64,000 bases of DNA from a bacterium (GCA_030824575.1 JAVBXL010000223.1:62001-126000); one strand, 5' to 3'. Shown: positions 25,763-34,072, numbered from the stretch's first letter. Numbers and translations are program-made. The notes: generated by a model not told the origin, from the letters alone.

Positions 25763-26989
25763 ATGACTCGCATTCTCCATGTTCTGGACCACAGTCTGCC
25801 GCTGCACAGCGGCTACACCTTTCGCACCCGTGCGATCCTGCGTGCGCAGATGGCCAGGGGGTGGGAGGTGCGCGGCATCACTGGCCACCGCCACGCGGCG
25901 CAGGGCGCGCAGGAGGAAGTGGTCGACGGCCTGACATTCCACCGCACGCCGGGCGAACCGGCCAGCGGCAATCCGCTGATTCGCGAATGGCGTGACATTT
26001 CGGCCCACGCCGATGCGATCGACGCGCTGGTGCGGGCATGGCGGCCGGACGTCATCCACGCCCATTCGCCGGTATTGAACGCCATCGCGGCGCAGCGCGT
26101 GGCCAAGCGCCATGGCCTACCGATGATCTACGAAATCCGTGCCTTTTGGGAGGATGCGGCGGTCGGCAACGGCACTGGAGCCGAGGGCAATCCGCGCTAT
26201 TGGCTGACGCGCCAGCTAGAAACCCATGCGGTGCGCGCGGCGGATGCCGTGGCGGTGATCTGCGAAGGGCTGCGCAGCGACCTGATCGCGCGCGGCGTGG
26301 ATGCGGACAAGATCGTAGTGTCGCCCAATGGCGTCGATATGGACCAGTTCGGCACGCCGGTCGATCGCGACCCGGCGCTGACCGCAAAACTGGGCCTCGA
26401 AGGGGCCGACGTGGTCGGCTTCATCGGCAGCTTCTACGATTATGAGGGGCTGGACGACCTGATCGCCGCGATGCCACGACTCGTGCGCGCCCGGCCCAGG
26501 GCCAAGCTGCTGCTGGTCGGTGGCGGCCCGCGCGAGCAGGCGTTGCGGGACCAGGCGCTGGCGTCGCCCTTTGCCGACCATATCGTCTTTGTCGGGCGGG
26601 TGCCGCATGACCAGGTCGAACATTATTATGCGCAGGTCGATATATTGGCTTACCCGCGCAAGGCGATGCGCCTGACCGATCTGGTGACGCCCCTGAAGCC
26701 TTTGGAGGCGATGGCGCAGGGGCGCTTGGTGGCGGCGTCCAGTGTCGGCGGGCATCGCGAACTGATCGAGGATGGCGTTACTGGCACATTGTTCGCGCCC
26801 GACGATCCAGCCGCGATCGCCGCGGCGCTGGCGGAGATGTTCGCGAATCGCGGCGATTGGGATGAACGCCGCGCCGTCGCCCTCGCTTTTGTGGAGCGTG
26901 AGCGTAACTGGTCGTCAAACATTGTGCGTTATGAACCCGTTTACCAGCGGCTGCTGGCGCGTCCCGCACGGACGCGCGCGGCCGCATGA
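25763..26989 (+). CDS. Exosortase A-associated glycosyltransferase (GT4)
   Basis: A 408-residue GT-B glycosyltransferase. The N-terminus MTRILHVLDHSLPLHSGYTFRTRAILRAQ is characteristic, as I recall, of the exosortase A/PEP-CTERM-associated glycosyltransferase family (TIGR04063-type). The C-terminal GT4 domain has GFIGSFYDYEGLDDLI, LLLVGGGPREQAL and the nucleotide-sugar motif KPLEAMAQGRLVAASSVGGHRELIEDG. It would add a sugar to a lipid-linked intermediate at the cytoplasmic face. It is divergent from the ligase gene. Confidence 0.87.
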   Translation: MTRILHVLDHSLPLHSGYTFRTRAILRAQMARGWEVRGITGHRHAAQGAQEEVVDGLTFHRTPGEPASGNPLIREWRDISAHADAIDALVRAWRPDVIHAHSPVLNAIAAQRVAKRHGLPMIYEIRAFWEDAAVGNGTGAEGNPRYWLTRQLETHAVRAADAVAVICEGLRSDLIARGVDADKIVVSPNGVDMDQFGTPVDRDPALTAKLGLEGADVVGFIGSFYDYEGLDDLIAAMPRLVRARPRAKLLLVGGGPREQALRDQALASPFADHIVFVGRVPHDQVEHYYAQVDILAYPRKAMRLTDLVTPLKPLEAMAQGRLVAASSVGGHRELIEDGVTGTLFAPDDPAAIAAALAEMFANRGDWDERRAVALAFVERERNWSSNIVRYEPVYQRLLARPARTRAAA

Positions 26990-27007
26990 GCAAAGGTTGA
27001 ACATAAG

Positions 27008-28027
27008 GTGGCGGCGGGAGTCATCAGCAGGCGGGGCATGGCGATCGCCGCACTGGCCGGTCTGGCGGCTGCGCTGCTGGTGTTGTGGATGCCGGTCGGC
27101 CTGGTCGAGATGATCGTGGCGTCCAGTGGCCTCAGTGAAGCGCTGCCGGCCGCGGCGCCGCCGCTGGGATTGAAGGCGCGGCTGATGATGGCGGGTTTTG
27201 CGGGCGTCATGGCGATTGGCCTAGTCGGCCTGGCCCGCCGCGATGCGGATGCGCCGGAACAAGATAGGCCGGAACAAGATAATGGGAAAGGACGCGCCCA
27301 TCGCGTCCAGGGAGCACATAAAATGGGTTTCGCATTCTCCAAGCTGACCGCGCTGGCGCGGGGCCGTGCTGCACCGGGTATCGAACCGGACGCGCCGATC
27401 CTGCGGCGCGCCGACGCCCATCCTGACGCGCCGTCCCGCCCGCCGATCTTCGCCAGCCGGGATTTCGACGGGATCGATATCTTCCCGCGCGCCGAATCGG
27501 GGCGTCGTTCGCTGGTGGCGCATCGCGATCCGGAGCGCGAGGCGGTCGTGCCGCTCGGCAAGCTGGCCATGCCCAGCGCGCCCATGCCGCTGGCGGAGGC
27601 GGAACTGCCGCAACCGGCCTTTCTGCGCCCGGCCGGTCCCTTTGCCGCGCCGACCCTGGTCGAAGACGATAGCGAGGATGATGGCGCGGACGAAGACTAT
27701 GTCGCGTTCGAACCATTGCCGGTCGCGGCTGAATGGGCCGCTCCTGCGACGCCTGCCTTCGTCGCCCAGCCTGCCGACGCGATCCGCCCTGCGCCTTTGC
27801 CGATGCCCTCCACCCATGGCCTGTCGATCAGCGAACTGACCGAGCGGCTGGAACGCGGGTTGACGCACCGGTCGCGGAAAATGTCCTCGGCCGGGGCCGG
27901 TGACGGCGTGATCGCCGACATGCCGGTCGCATCGGCCGTGCCGGTGCGCGCGGCGGTGGAACAGGATGCCGACGAAGCGCTGCGCGCGGCGCTTGGTGCG
28001 CTGCGTTCCATGACCGGGCGACGGTAA
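27008..28027 (+). CDS. Membrane-anchored hypothetical protein with a long disordered tail
   Basis: A 339-residue protein of unknown function. Two hydrophobic helices (about 10-30 and 58-77) are followed by about 240 residues rich in Ala, Pro and acidic residues, likely disordered, with a short predicted helix near the end (ISELTERLERGLTHRSRK). The GTG at 27008 is the track start; ATG 27038, preceded by AGGCGGGG, is a good alternative. It follows the glycosyltransferase gene by 18 bp and is probably in the same operon. Confidence 0.65.
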   Translation: MAAGVISRRGMAIAALAGLAAALLVLWMPVGLVEMIVASSGLSEALPAAAPPLGLKARLMMAGFAGVMAIGLVGLARRDADAPEQDRPEQDNGKGRAHRVQGAHKMGFAFSKLTALARGRAAPGIEPDAPILRRADAHPDAPSRPPIFASRDFDGIDIFPRAESGRRSLVAHRDPEREAVVPLGKLAMPSAPMPLAEAELPQPAFLRPAGPFAAPTLVEDDSEDDGADEDYVAFEPLPVAAEWAAPATPAFVAQPADAIRPAPLPMPSTHGLSISELTERLERGLTHRSRKMSSAGAGDGVIADMPVASAVPVRAAVEQDADEALRAALGALRSMTGRR

Positions 28028-28047
28028 GCCGCCGCCCGGCACAGGTC

Positions 28048-28419
28048 TTACCAGTCTTCGATCGTCAGGGCCGACAGTTCCAGCCAGACGCTTTCCATGT
28101 CCGCATCGCCATCATCGACGCTGATGTCGGCGACGAAATGGTCCGGCAGCATCCATTCGGCATCGGCCAGGCCAGCCATGAAGGCGCTGCCGCGTTCGGG
28201 GAAGTCATCCCCGCTCAGGCGCAGCCGCACCATATGACGCTGCCCTTGGAACAGGGCGCTGGCCCAGGGGCGGCTGACCGCCCGTTCGACAATGGCGGGC
28301 TGGCCCGCGCGTGCCAACAGCTGCGCGAGCAAAGGTGGCAGCGGGCTGGCCCTTTTTCTTCCTATTCCTTTATTTCGGATGAGGTTGGCCGGGCCGAACC
28401 CATGATCCAGACTTGTCAT
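28048..28419 (-). CDS. Conserved hypothetical protein, second gene of the divergent operon
   Basis: A 123-residue soluble protein of unknown function. It has a basic N-terminus (LIRNKGIGRKRASPLPPLLAQLLARAGQPAIVERAV) and an acidic beta-rich C-terminal half (LPDHFVADISVDDGDADMESVWLELSALTIEDW). The ATG overlaps the stop of the upstream small HTH-like gene as ATGA, which supports this start and coupled expression. No known motif is recognised. Confidence 0.65.
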   Translation of the reverse strand: MTSLDHGFGPANLIRNKGIGRKRASPLPPLLAQLLARAGQPAIVERAVSRPWASALFQGQRHMVRLRLSGDDFPERGSAFMAGLADAEWMLPDHFVADISVDDGDADMESVWLELSALTIEDW

Positions 28420-28601
28420 TGGCTGATGCTCCTGCGATAAGTGTTCATGAAATGTTCTACTCTCCTCCTTATGCGATCGCCGGGTTGCCGACCCAGGCGC
28501 AGATCGAAAACCAGGCGCGGATCACGCGCGCAGCGGCGTCCGAAGGTGGTTGGCCGCATCTTAAATTCGCGAAGAAATTGCTCGATCACACGCAGCAACA
28601 T
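28416..28601 (-). CDS. Small DNA-binding-like (Cro-type) protein
   Basis: A 61-residue basic protein: IEQFLREFKMRPTTFGRRCARDPRLVFDLRLGRQPGDRIRRRVEHFM. The layout helix-TFGRRxxxDPRLVFDLRxGRxP-helix recalls a lambda-repressor-like HTH found in short alphaproteobacterial regulators. It is coupled through ATGA to the next gene and is transcribed away from the S24 repressor gene. Purine-rich AGAAGA lies upstream of ATG 28601. The + strand frames across this region are shadows. Confidence 0.55.
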   Translation of the reverse strand: MLLRVIEQFLREFKMRPTTFGRRCARDPRLVFDLRLGRQPGDRIRRRVEHFMNTYRRSISQ

Positions 28602-28645
28602 AGGTCTTCTTCTCCCCAGTCAGCGCGACTCGCCCGCTGCAAGTC

Positions 28646-28702
28646 GATAGGTTTATTCCTATCTCTAACGCAATTTCCTACTTGTCTAGGAAAATTCCTA
28701 TC
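28646..28702. promoter_or_regulatory. Palindromic operators between the S24 repressor gene and its divergent operon
   Basis: Two palindromes share TAGG-N6-CCTA: GATAGGTTTATTCCTATC (28646-28663) and TAGGAAAATTCCTA (28687-28700). A half site TTTCCTA (28674-28680) sits midway. The three centres are about 20 bp apart, i.e. two helical turns. The second palindrome ends 16 bp before the repressor ATG. The stretch is AT-rich compared with its surroundings. Autoregulation by the adjacent S24 repressor is the natural reading. Confidence 0.7.
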
Positions 28703-28716
28703 ATTATGGATTGGAT

Positions 28717-29385
28717 ATGGATGAATCGGAACATGCCCGGATTGCGCTCGATCGGCTGATTGCCGACCGAGGGGAGAATTATGCCGATCTGTCCCGGCTG
28801 ATCGGTCGCAATCCCGCCTATATTCAGCAGTTCATCAAGCGTGGCACGCCGCGCAAGCTGGACGAGGAGGATCGGCGCGTGCTGGCGCGCTATTTCGGCG
28901 TGCCCGAACAGATGCTGGGCGGCGCGACGGCGCCGGTCGCGGCCCCCGCCCGGATGCGCGGGATGCCCGCGGTGGTCGCGGTGCCGCGGCTGGCGCTGGG
29001 CGCGTCGGCGGGCCTTGGGTCGCTGGACGAGGATGAGCAGGCGGCCGGCGTGATGGCGTTCGACGCGCGCTGGCTGCGCCATCTGGGCGTGCGGCCGCAG
29101 CGTGTGTCGATCATCCGGGTCGATGGCGAATCGATGGCGCCGACCCTGAACGACGGCGACGACATCATGGTCGATCATGACGATGATGCGGGCCGCCTGC
29201 GCGACGGCGTCTATGTGCTGCGGCTGGACGGCGTGCTGATGGTCAAGCGCGTCGCCATGGGGCCGCGGCGCGGCTGGTTCAGCGTAGTGAGCGACAATCC
29301 CCATTATCCCGACTGGGCGGACATCGACCCGGCGCTGGTGGATATTGTCGGCCGGGTCGTCTGGAGCGGCAGGCGCTTGCATTAG
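28717..29385 (+). CDS. S24 family (LexA/CI-like) repressor
   Basis: A 222-residue protein with an N-terminal helical DNA-binding region (YADLSRLIGRNPAYIQQFIKRGTPRKLDEEDRRVLARYFGVP) and a C-terminal S24 peptidase-like domain. The Ser of the dyad is in VDGESMAPTLNDGD and the Lys in GVLMVKRVA. A clear Ala-Gly autocleavage site is not evident, so RecA-induced cleavage is uncertain. ATG 28717 is used; a TTG at 28711 would add two residues. Palindromic operators lie directly upstream, and a small Cro-like gene is divergent. Confidence 0.88.
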   Translation: MDESEHARIALDRLIADRGENYADLSRLIGRNPAYIQQFIKRGTPRKLDEEDRRVLARYFGVPEQMLGGATAPVAAPARMRGMPAVVAVPRLALGASAGLGSLDEDEQAAGVMAFDARWLRHLGVRPQRVSIIRVDGESMAPTLNDGDDIMVDHDDDAGRLRDGVYVLRLDGVLMVKRVAMGPRRGWFSVVSDNPHYPDWADIDPALVDIVGRVVWSGRRLH

Positions 29386-29505
29386 CGGCGTCCGCCTCCC
29401 AATCCGTGAAGTGGATGTTTTCCGACTGTGTCGGGATAGACGGGACGGGCATGGCGTTATCGCTGCGCAAGAGGCGACGGCGTGGCTGCGCCAGAGGAGT
29501 GTCGA

Positions 29506-30423
29506 TTGAACGATAATGGCGCAGTAATCCGCAAGGGACAGGAATGGCGCGGTGCGCCGATGGCACTGGCGACGGTGGTGTCGACCTGGGGGTCGGCCCC
29601 GCGGCCGCGCGGCAGCCATATGATCGTCCATGCCGATGGCCGGTTCGAAGGCAGTATTTCGGGCGGTTGCGTGGAAAGCGACGTGTTGCAACGCGCGGCG
29701 GAGGTGATCGGTGGGCGCGCCGCCCATGTCGAACGCTATGGCGTGGCCGATGGCGACGCCTGGGAAGTCGGGTTGCCGTGCGGCGGCGAAATCGCGGTGC
29801 TGGTCCAGCCGGTGAGCGAGGCGGGCTTCGCGCCCGGATTGTTCGACCGGATCGCCGCGGAAAGCACGAGGGGCCGGGCGCTGACGCTGGCAACCGATTT
29901 GGAGAGCGGGGTGACGCGCGAGTCGGCCGGGGCGGGCGATTTCCTCAATCGCTACGATCCACCGCGCCGCCTGCTGATCGTCGGCGCGGTGCAGATCGCC
30001 CAGAGCCTTGTGCCGTTGGCGCAGGCGATCGGGGTGACGCCGGTGGTGATCGATCCGCGCGGGCGTTTCCTGACGATCGAGCGCTTCCCCGGCGTGGAAT
30101 TGGACGACCGCTGGCCCGACGAGGCGATTGCGGCGCGCTTCCCAGGCGAATCGACTGCGGTCGTGACATTGAGCCATGACATCAAGATCGACGACCCCGC
30201 GCTGGTGGCGGCATTGCGCGCGCCCACCGGCTATGTCGCGGCGCTGGGATCGCGCAAGAGCCATGCGGCGCGGCGGGAGCGACTGGGGGCGATGGGCTTC
30301 GGGGCCGACGACCTGGCCCGCATCGACGGGCCGGCGGGGCTGGATATCGGCGCGATCGGTGCGGCGGAAATCGCGCTGTCGATCACGGCCGGGATGGTCG
30401 CGGGGTTCAACGCGCGACGTTGA
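29506..30423 (+). CDS. XdhC/CoxI family protein
   Basis: A 305-residue protein of the XdhC/CoxF family, which helps insert sulfurated molybdenum cofactor into hydroxylases such as xanthine dehydrogenase. The N-terminal XdhC/CoxI segment is TVVSTWGSAPRPRGSHMIVHADGRFEGSISGGCVE. The C-terminal Rossmann-like part has LLIVGAVQIAQSLVPLAQAIG and AALGSRKSHAARRERL. TTG 29506 is chosen because GAGGAG lies 6 bp upstream; the track GTG at 29482 is less likely. No molybdoenzyme gene is in the window. Confidence 0.88.
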   Translation: MNDNGAVIRKGQEWRGAPMALATVVSTWGSAPRPRGSHMIVHADGRFEGSISGGCVESDVLQRAAEVIGGRAAHVERYGVADGDAWEVGLPCGGEIAVLVQPVSEAGFAPGLFDRIAAESTRGRALTLATDLESGVTRESAGAGDFLNRYDPPRRLLIVGAVQIAQSLVPLAQAIGVTPVVIDPRGRFLTIERFPGVELDDRWPDEAIAARFPGESTAVVTLSHDIKIDDPALVAALRAPTGYVAALGSRKSHAARRERLGAMGFGADDLARIDGPAGLDIGAIGAAEIALSITAGMVAGFNARR

Positions 30424-30436
30424 CGCTAATGCGTGC

Positions 30437-30462
30437 CCCCTGCCGCAAGGGATGGGCAGGGG
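30437..30462 (+). terminator. Hairpin after the xdhC-family gene
   Basis: CCCCTGCC / GGCAGGGG (8-bp stem, 10-nt loop) lies just after the stop. It is not followed by a T-tract, so its strength as a terminator is uncertain. Confidence 0.45.
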
Positions 30463-30575
30463 ACACATCCCTCACGCTGTCGGGCACAAAGGATGGCGCG
30501 CCCTAGCAAAGCGACGGGATGGATCAATACCCCGAACGACGTATTCGTGAAATTTCTTGTCGCCAAGCACTGTTA

Positions 30576-30604
30576 TATAATCGTAATATTACAGACACTG
30601 TAAT
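30576..30604 (+). promoter_or_regulatory. Orphan -10 element with palindromic operator
   Basis: A perfect TATAAT (30576-30581) is followed by ATTACAG-ACA-CTGTAAT (30588-30604), a 17-bp palindrome at the expected start of transcription. GTAATATTAC (30583-30592) is a second, overlapping palindrome. The -35 is weak (TTTCTT at 17-bp spacing). The site points into the ybdD-cstA operon from its 3' side, and no good + strand gene follows. The whole 30424-30664 gap otherwise holds only the hairpin listed separately. Confidence 0.5.
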
Positions 30605-30664
30605 GTTTGGCAGGCAGCGACGCGCGCGAGAGCCGTTATCCACTTTGTTTCGGCAGGATATTTT

Positions 30665-30850
30665 TTAGCAGCAGCGACCGCCATTCTTGCCGCCGTAGCG
30701 TGCCTCCTGCCGGTCGCGAAAAAATTGCGTGCGGTCCATGGCCGGCCGGTCGGGATGATGCGCGGCCATGTGGCGCAGATAGGCGTCATAGTCGGGCAGG
30801 CCGACCATGAGTCGCGCGGTCTGGCGCAGCGTGACGAACAGCCCGATCAT
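30665..30850 (-). CDS. YbdD/YjiX family protein
   Basis: A 61-residue protein of the YbdD/YjiX (DUF466-type) family, nearly always encoded after cstA. It has the family core LPDYDAYLRHMAAHHPDRPAMDRTQFFRDRQEARYGG and a Cys-Cys end. Its ATG overlaps the cstA stop (ATGA), so it is coupled to the transporter gene. It may modulate CstA-type peptide/pyruvate transport; the molecular role is not established. Confidence 0.88.
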   Translation of the reverse strand: MIGLFVTLRQTARLMVGLPDYDAYLRHMAAHHPDRPAMDRTQFFRDRQEARYGGKNGGRCC

Positions 30851-32895
30851 TCGGCCGGCACCAGTTGAGAGGGGATTTCGCGCGCCGTGGGTGCGGCAGT
30901 CCGCCGGGCGGAGACACAGGTGCGAATGGTGAAGAAGAGCAGCGCCAGCACCACCGCCAGGAACAGCGCCACGAGCGCGGCGTCGATCCGGTCATTGAAG
31001 ATGATGCGCTGCATTTCCGCCATCGACTTAGCGGGGGCCAGCACCGTGCCGGCATCCGCTGCTGCACTGAACTTGGCTGCATGAGCGAGGAAGCCGACCT
31101 TGGCATCGGCCGAGAAGAGCTTGAGCCAACCGGCCGACAATGTGCAGATCAACAGCCAGACGGTGGGCAGCACCGTCACCCAGGCATAGCGGTCGCGCTT
31201 CATGCGGAACAAGACGGCGGTAGCGAGCATCAGGGCGATGGCGGCTAGCATCTGATTGGAGATACCGAACACCGGCCAGAGCGTGTTCACCCCGCCCAGC
31301 GGATCGGTGACGCCCTGATAGAGGAAGAAGCCCCAGGCCGCGACGGTCAGCGCCGTGGCGACGATGCCGGGAATGTGGCTCTTTGTATCCTTGAAGCTGG
31401 GCACGGCGAGCGCGATCAGATCCTGCAACATGAAGCGCCCGGCGCGCGTGCCTGCGTCCACCGCGGTCAGTATGAAGAGCGCCTCGAACAGGATCGCGAA
31501 ATGATACCAGAAGGCCTTCATCGCCGGGCCGCCGACGACATGGCTGAAGATTTCCGCCATCGCCACCGCCAGCGTCGGCGCGCCACCCGCGCGACTGATG
31601 ATGCTATGTTCGCCCACATCCTTCGCGGTCTGGGTGATGAGGTCAGGCGAGATCGGGAAGCCCATGGCGGTGACGGCGGCTGACGCGCTGGCGGCGTCCG
31701 TCCCGATCAACGCCGCGGGGCTGTTCATCGTGAAATAGATGCCGGGGTCCAGGATCGATGCGCCGACCAGCGCCATGATCGCCACGAACGCCTCCATCAG
31801 CATCGCGCCATAGCCGATCATCGGCGCATGGGCTTCGCTGGCGATCAGCTTGGGCGTGGTGCCGCTGGCGATCAGCGCGTGGAAGCCCGACACGGCGCCG
31901 CAAGCGATGGTGATGAACAGGAAGGGGAAAAGGCCGCCCGACCAGACCGGACCGTTGCCACCGACGAATTGCGTCAGCGCGGGCATCTTCAAGGGCGGGG
32001 CCATGATGACGATGCCGATCGCCAGCGCCGCGATCGCGCCGATCTTGAGGAAGGTGGACAGGTAATCGCGCGGCGCGAGCAACAGCCAGACCGGCAGGAC
32101 GGAGGCGATCGCGCCATAGCCAATCAATATCCAGCATAGCTGGACCGGGGTGAAGGTGAAGATCGGCCCCCAGACCGGCGAAAGCGATACCGCCTGGCCA
32201 CAGACGATCGCCGCCAGCAGGCCGAGGAGGCCCAGCAGCGACACTTCACCGATGCGGCCCGGCCTGATCCAGCGGGTATAGGCGCCCATCGCCATGGCCA
32301 GCGGCACAGTGGCGGCGACGGTGAACATGCCCCAGGGGCTTTCTGCCAGCGCCTTCACCACGATCAGCGCCAGCACGGCCAGGATGATGACCATGATCAT
32401 GAAGGCGCCGAACAGTGCGATGGTGCCCGCGACCTGCCCCATTTCCATGCGGATCAGTTCGCCCAGCGACTTGCCGTCGCGGCGCATGGAGATGAACAGG
32501 ATCATGAAATCCTGCACCGCACCCGCCAGCATGACGCCGACGATGATCCAGAGCGTGCCGGGGAGATAGCCCATCTGCGCCGCCAGCACCGGCCCGACGA
32601 GCGGCCCCGCACCCGCGATCGCTGCGAAATGATGGCCGAACAGGACGGACTTGTCGGTCGCGACATAGTCCAGGCCATCGGCGCGGCGGATGGCCGGGGT
32701 GGGCCGCGCTGGGTCCAGCCGCATGACATGGCGGGCGATGAAAAGGGCGTAATAACGATAGGCGACCAGGAAGCAGCTGACGGCGGCGACCACGATCCAC
32801 AGCGCGTTGACCGCTTCACCGCGCGACACCGCGACGATGGTAAGGGCAACCGCGCCGATGATGGCGATCAAAATCCAGGGAATGTGCCGGGTCAT
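30847..32895 (-). CDS. cstA: Carbon starvation protein A (CstA/BtsT transporter family)
   Basis: A 682-residue inner-membrane transporter with about 16-18 helices. Relatives import pyruvate or peptides during carbon limitation. Family marks are YYALFIARHVMRLDPARPTPAIRRADGLDYVATDKSVLFGHHFAAIAGAGPLVGPVLAAQMGYLPG at the start and FHALIASGTTPKLIASEAHAPMIGYGAMLMEAFVA in the middle. The start is ATG 32895, with GAGG close upstream; the track start at 32988 adds an unconserved tail. ybdD follows with ATGA overlap. Confidence 0.94.
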   Translation of the reverse strand: MTRHIPWILIAIIGAVALTIVAVSRGEAVNALWIVVAAVSCFLVAYRYYALFIARHVMRLDPARPTPAIRRADGLDYVATDKSVLFGHHFAAIAGAGPLVGPVLAAQMGYLPGTLWIIVGVMLAGAVQDFMILFISMRRDGKSLGELIRMEMGQVAGTIALFGAFMIMVIILAVLALIVVKALAESPWGMFTVAATVPLAMAMGAYTRWIRPGRIGEVSLLGLLGLLAAIVCGQAVSLSPVWGPIFTFTPVQLCWILIGYGAIASVLPVWLLLAPRDYLSTFLKIGAIAALAIGIVIMAPPLKMPALTQFVGGNGPVWSGGLFPFLFITIACGAVSGFHALIASGTTPKLIASEAHAPMIGYGAMLMEAFVAIMALVGASILDPGIYFTMNSPAALIGTDAASASAAVTAMGFPISPDLITQTAKDVGEHSIISRAGGAPTLAVAMAEIFSHVVGGPAMKAFWYHFAILFEALFILTAVDAGTRAGRFMLQDLIALAVPSFKDTKSHIPGIVATALTVAAWGFFLYQGVTDPLGGVNTLWPVFGISNQMLAAIALMLATAVLFRMKRDRYAWVTVLPTVWLLICTLSAGWLKLFSADAKVGFLAHAAKFSAAADAGTVLAPAKSMAEMQRIIFNDRIDAALVALFLAVVLALLFFTIRTCVSARRTAAPTAREIPSQLVPAE

Positions 32896-33099
32896 GCCGC
32901 CTCGCGTCGATGGGTAGCCTGGCCCGAAATCCCCGCCGTCCTGCGGGTGCAGGAGCATGGCGGAGCAGGTGGCAGGCCTGATTTCCACGCTACCCTAAGC
33001 CGCTATGCTTGAAAGACAACCGCCTACCTTAGACGGAGGGCGCTTCGGCGGAACGGGGAATGGTGGTGGTGCGGAACGGCCTTATGCGCAGATTGCGGT

Positions 33100-33501
33100 C
33101 TAGCGGCGGCGGAACGGCCAGTCGGTCACGCCGCTGGCCCAGAGCGCCCACCAGATGATGACCGGCTGTAGCGCCAGCCGCGGGCCATGATACCACCAAC
33201 TCAGATGCGCGCCTCCCAGCGGAATGTCGTTGAGCGCGTGGTTGATATTGGCCGGCCAGACGCACAGAGCGTAAAGTGCGAGGCCGATGCCCGCCGCGGG
33301 GCGCAGGCGCGGGATCATCAGCCCGATCGCGCCAGCCAGTTCGGCCACGCCGGTCATCGCCACCACCAGTTCGGGCATGGGCACCCAATGTGGCGTGATC
33401 GCCAGAAAGCCACCCGGCCGCGACAGATGGGCGACGCCGGCAAAGGCGTAGACGGCGGCCAGGACCAGCCTCGCGACCGTCCGGCCGCGCGTCGCGGTCA
33501 A
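33100..33501 (-). CDS. DoxX family membrane protein
   Basis: A 133-residue protein with four predicted helices. The first part (RLVLAAVYAFAGVAHLSRPGGF) and VAELAGAIGLMIPRLRPAAGIGLALYALCVWPANINHAL are typical of DoxX-like proteins, whose functions are mostly unknown. The start overlaps the stop of the flavoprotein gene as ATGA, so the two are coupled. Confidence 0.87.
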   Translation of the reverse strand: MTATRGRTVARLVLAAVYAFAGVAHLSRPGGFLAITPHWVPMPELVVAMTGVAELAGAIGLMIPRLRPAAGIGLALYALCVWPANINHALNDIPLGGAHLSWWYHGPRLALQPVIIWWALWASGVTDWPFRRR

Positions 33502-33944
33502 TGCGTCACGTCGATTTCAAGCTCGCCTTCATCCTGCCCGTCCCAATAATGGGCGCGCTCGGCATGGACCTTTATCATCACCAGCCCCGGCGTATCGGCA
33601 CCATCCTCGAACCAGACTTCCAGATCGGGGTTCCAATGTTCCTCGAATTGCGCACGGTCGCGGATCAGGTCGGCGCGGCCCTCCAGCGCAATGAAAAGCG
33701 GGCGCTGGCCGAACAGGCCGCTCTTGCCATGGAAGGACAGGCTGACCCGTGGGTCGCGCTCGATATCGCGCACCATCAGCGTATCTTCGGTGGTGAAATA
33801 ATAGCTGTCGCCGCCATGGGCTACATCCTGGTTGTTGCTCATCGGACGAGCGCCGATATGGCCATCCTCCGTATGGGTGGACAGCATGGCGAAATCGATA
33901 TGCTGCATCTTTTCGGCCAGGCTGGCGATCGTGTGCTGCACCAT
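33498..33944 (-). CDS. Pyridoxamine 5'-phosphate oxidase-like general stress protein
   Basis: A 148-residue split-barrel flavin-binding protein. IDFAMLSTHTEDGHIGARPMSNN and YYFTTEDTLMVRDIERDPRVSLSFHG match the Pyrid_ox_like general stress family. From memory, members bind FMN or FAD and are induced by stress in sphingomonads. ATG 33944 is chosen because GAGGAGAG lies upstream; the track frame from 34034 is longer without conservation. doxX is coupled downstream. Confidence 0.88.
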   Translation of the reverse strand: MVQHTIASLAEKMQHIDFAMLSTHTEDGHIGARPMSNNQDVAHGGDSYYFTTEDTLMVRDIERDPRVSLSFHGKSGLFGQRPLFIALEGRADLIRDRAQFEEHWNPDLEVWFEDGADTPGLVMIKVHAERAHYWDGQDEGELEIDVTH

Positions 33945-33972
33945 GGGACTCTCCTCTACTCGATCCGCTGTT

Positions 33973-33999
33973 AACGCAGGACAGGCCGAGTCGGGTTCC
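33973..33999 (-). promoter_or_regulatory. Possible EcfG-type stress promoter for the flavoprotein-doxX pair
   Basis: On the minus strand GGAAC (33999-33995) is followed by CGTT (33976-33973) with 18 bp between, one more than the usual 16-17. It lies about 30 bp upstream of the ATG of a general-stress-type gene. Confidence 0.35.
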
Positions 34000-34057
34000 A
34001 TCGATCGGATTCGACTCTCGATCGATAAGAACATATCATGAACATTATCGACATGAT
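34000..34057. repeat. Two dyads in the divergent region before the ligase-like gene
   Basis: ATCGATCG (34000-34007) pairs with CGATCGAT (34019-34026), and ATCATG (34035-34040) pairs with CATGAT (34052-34057). Both dyads have 11-nt spacers. They sit between the stress flavoprotein gene and the RNA-ligase-like pseudogene, and could be regulator sites or chance. Confidence 0.35.
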
Positions 34058-34072
34058 TCGGGAGTCATCGTC

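Noticed and set aside
28413-28724. A 103-aa + strand frame between the hypothetical gene and the S24 repressor gene
   Set aside because: It runs through the operators and antisense to the HTH-like small gene, and its sequence shows no family.
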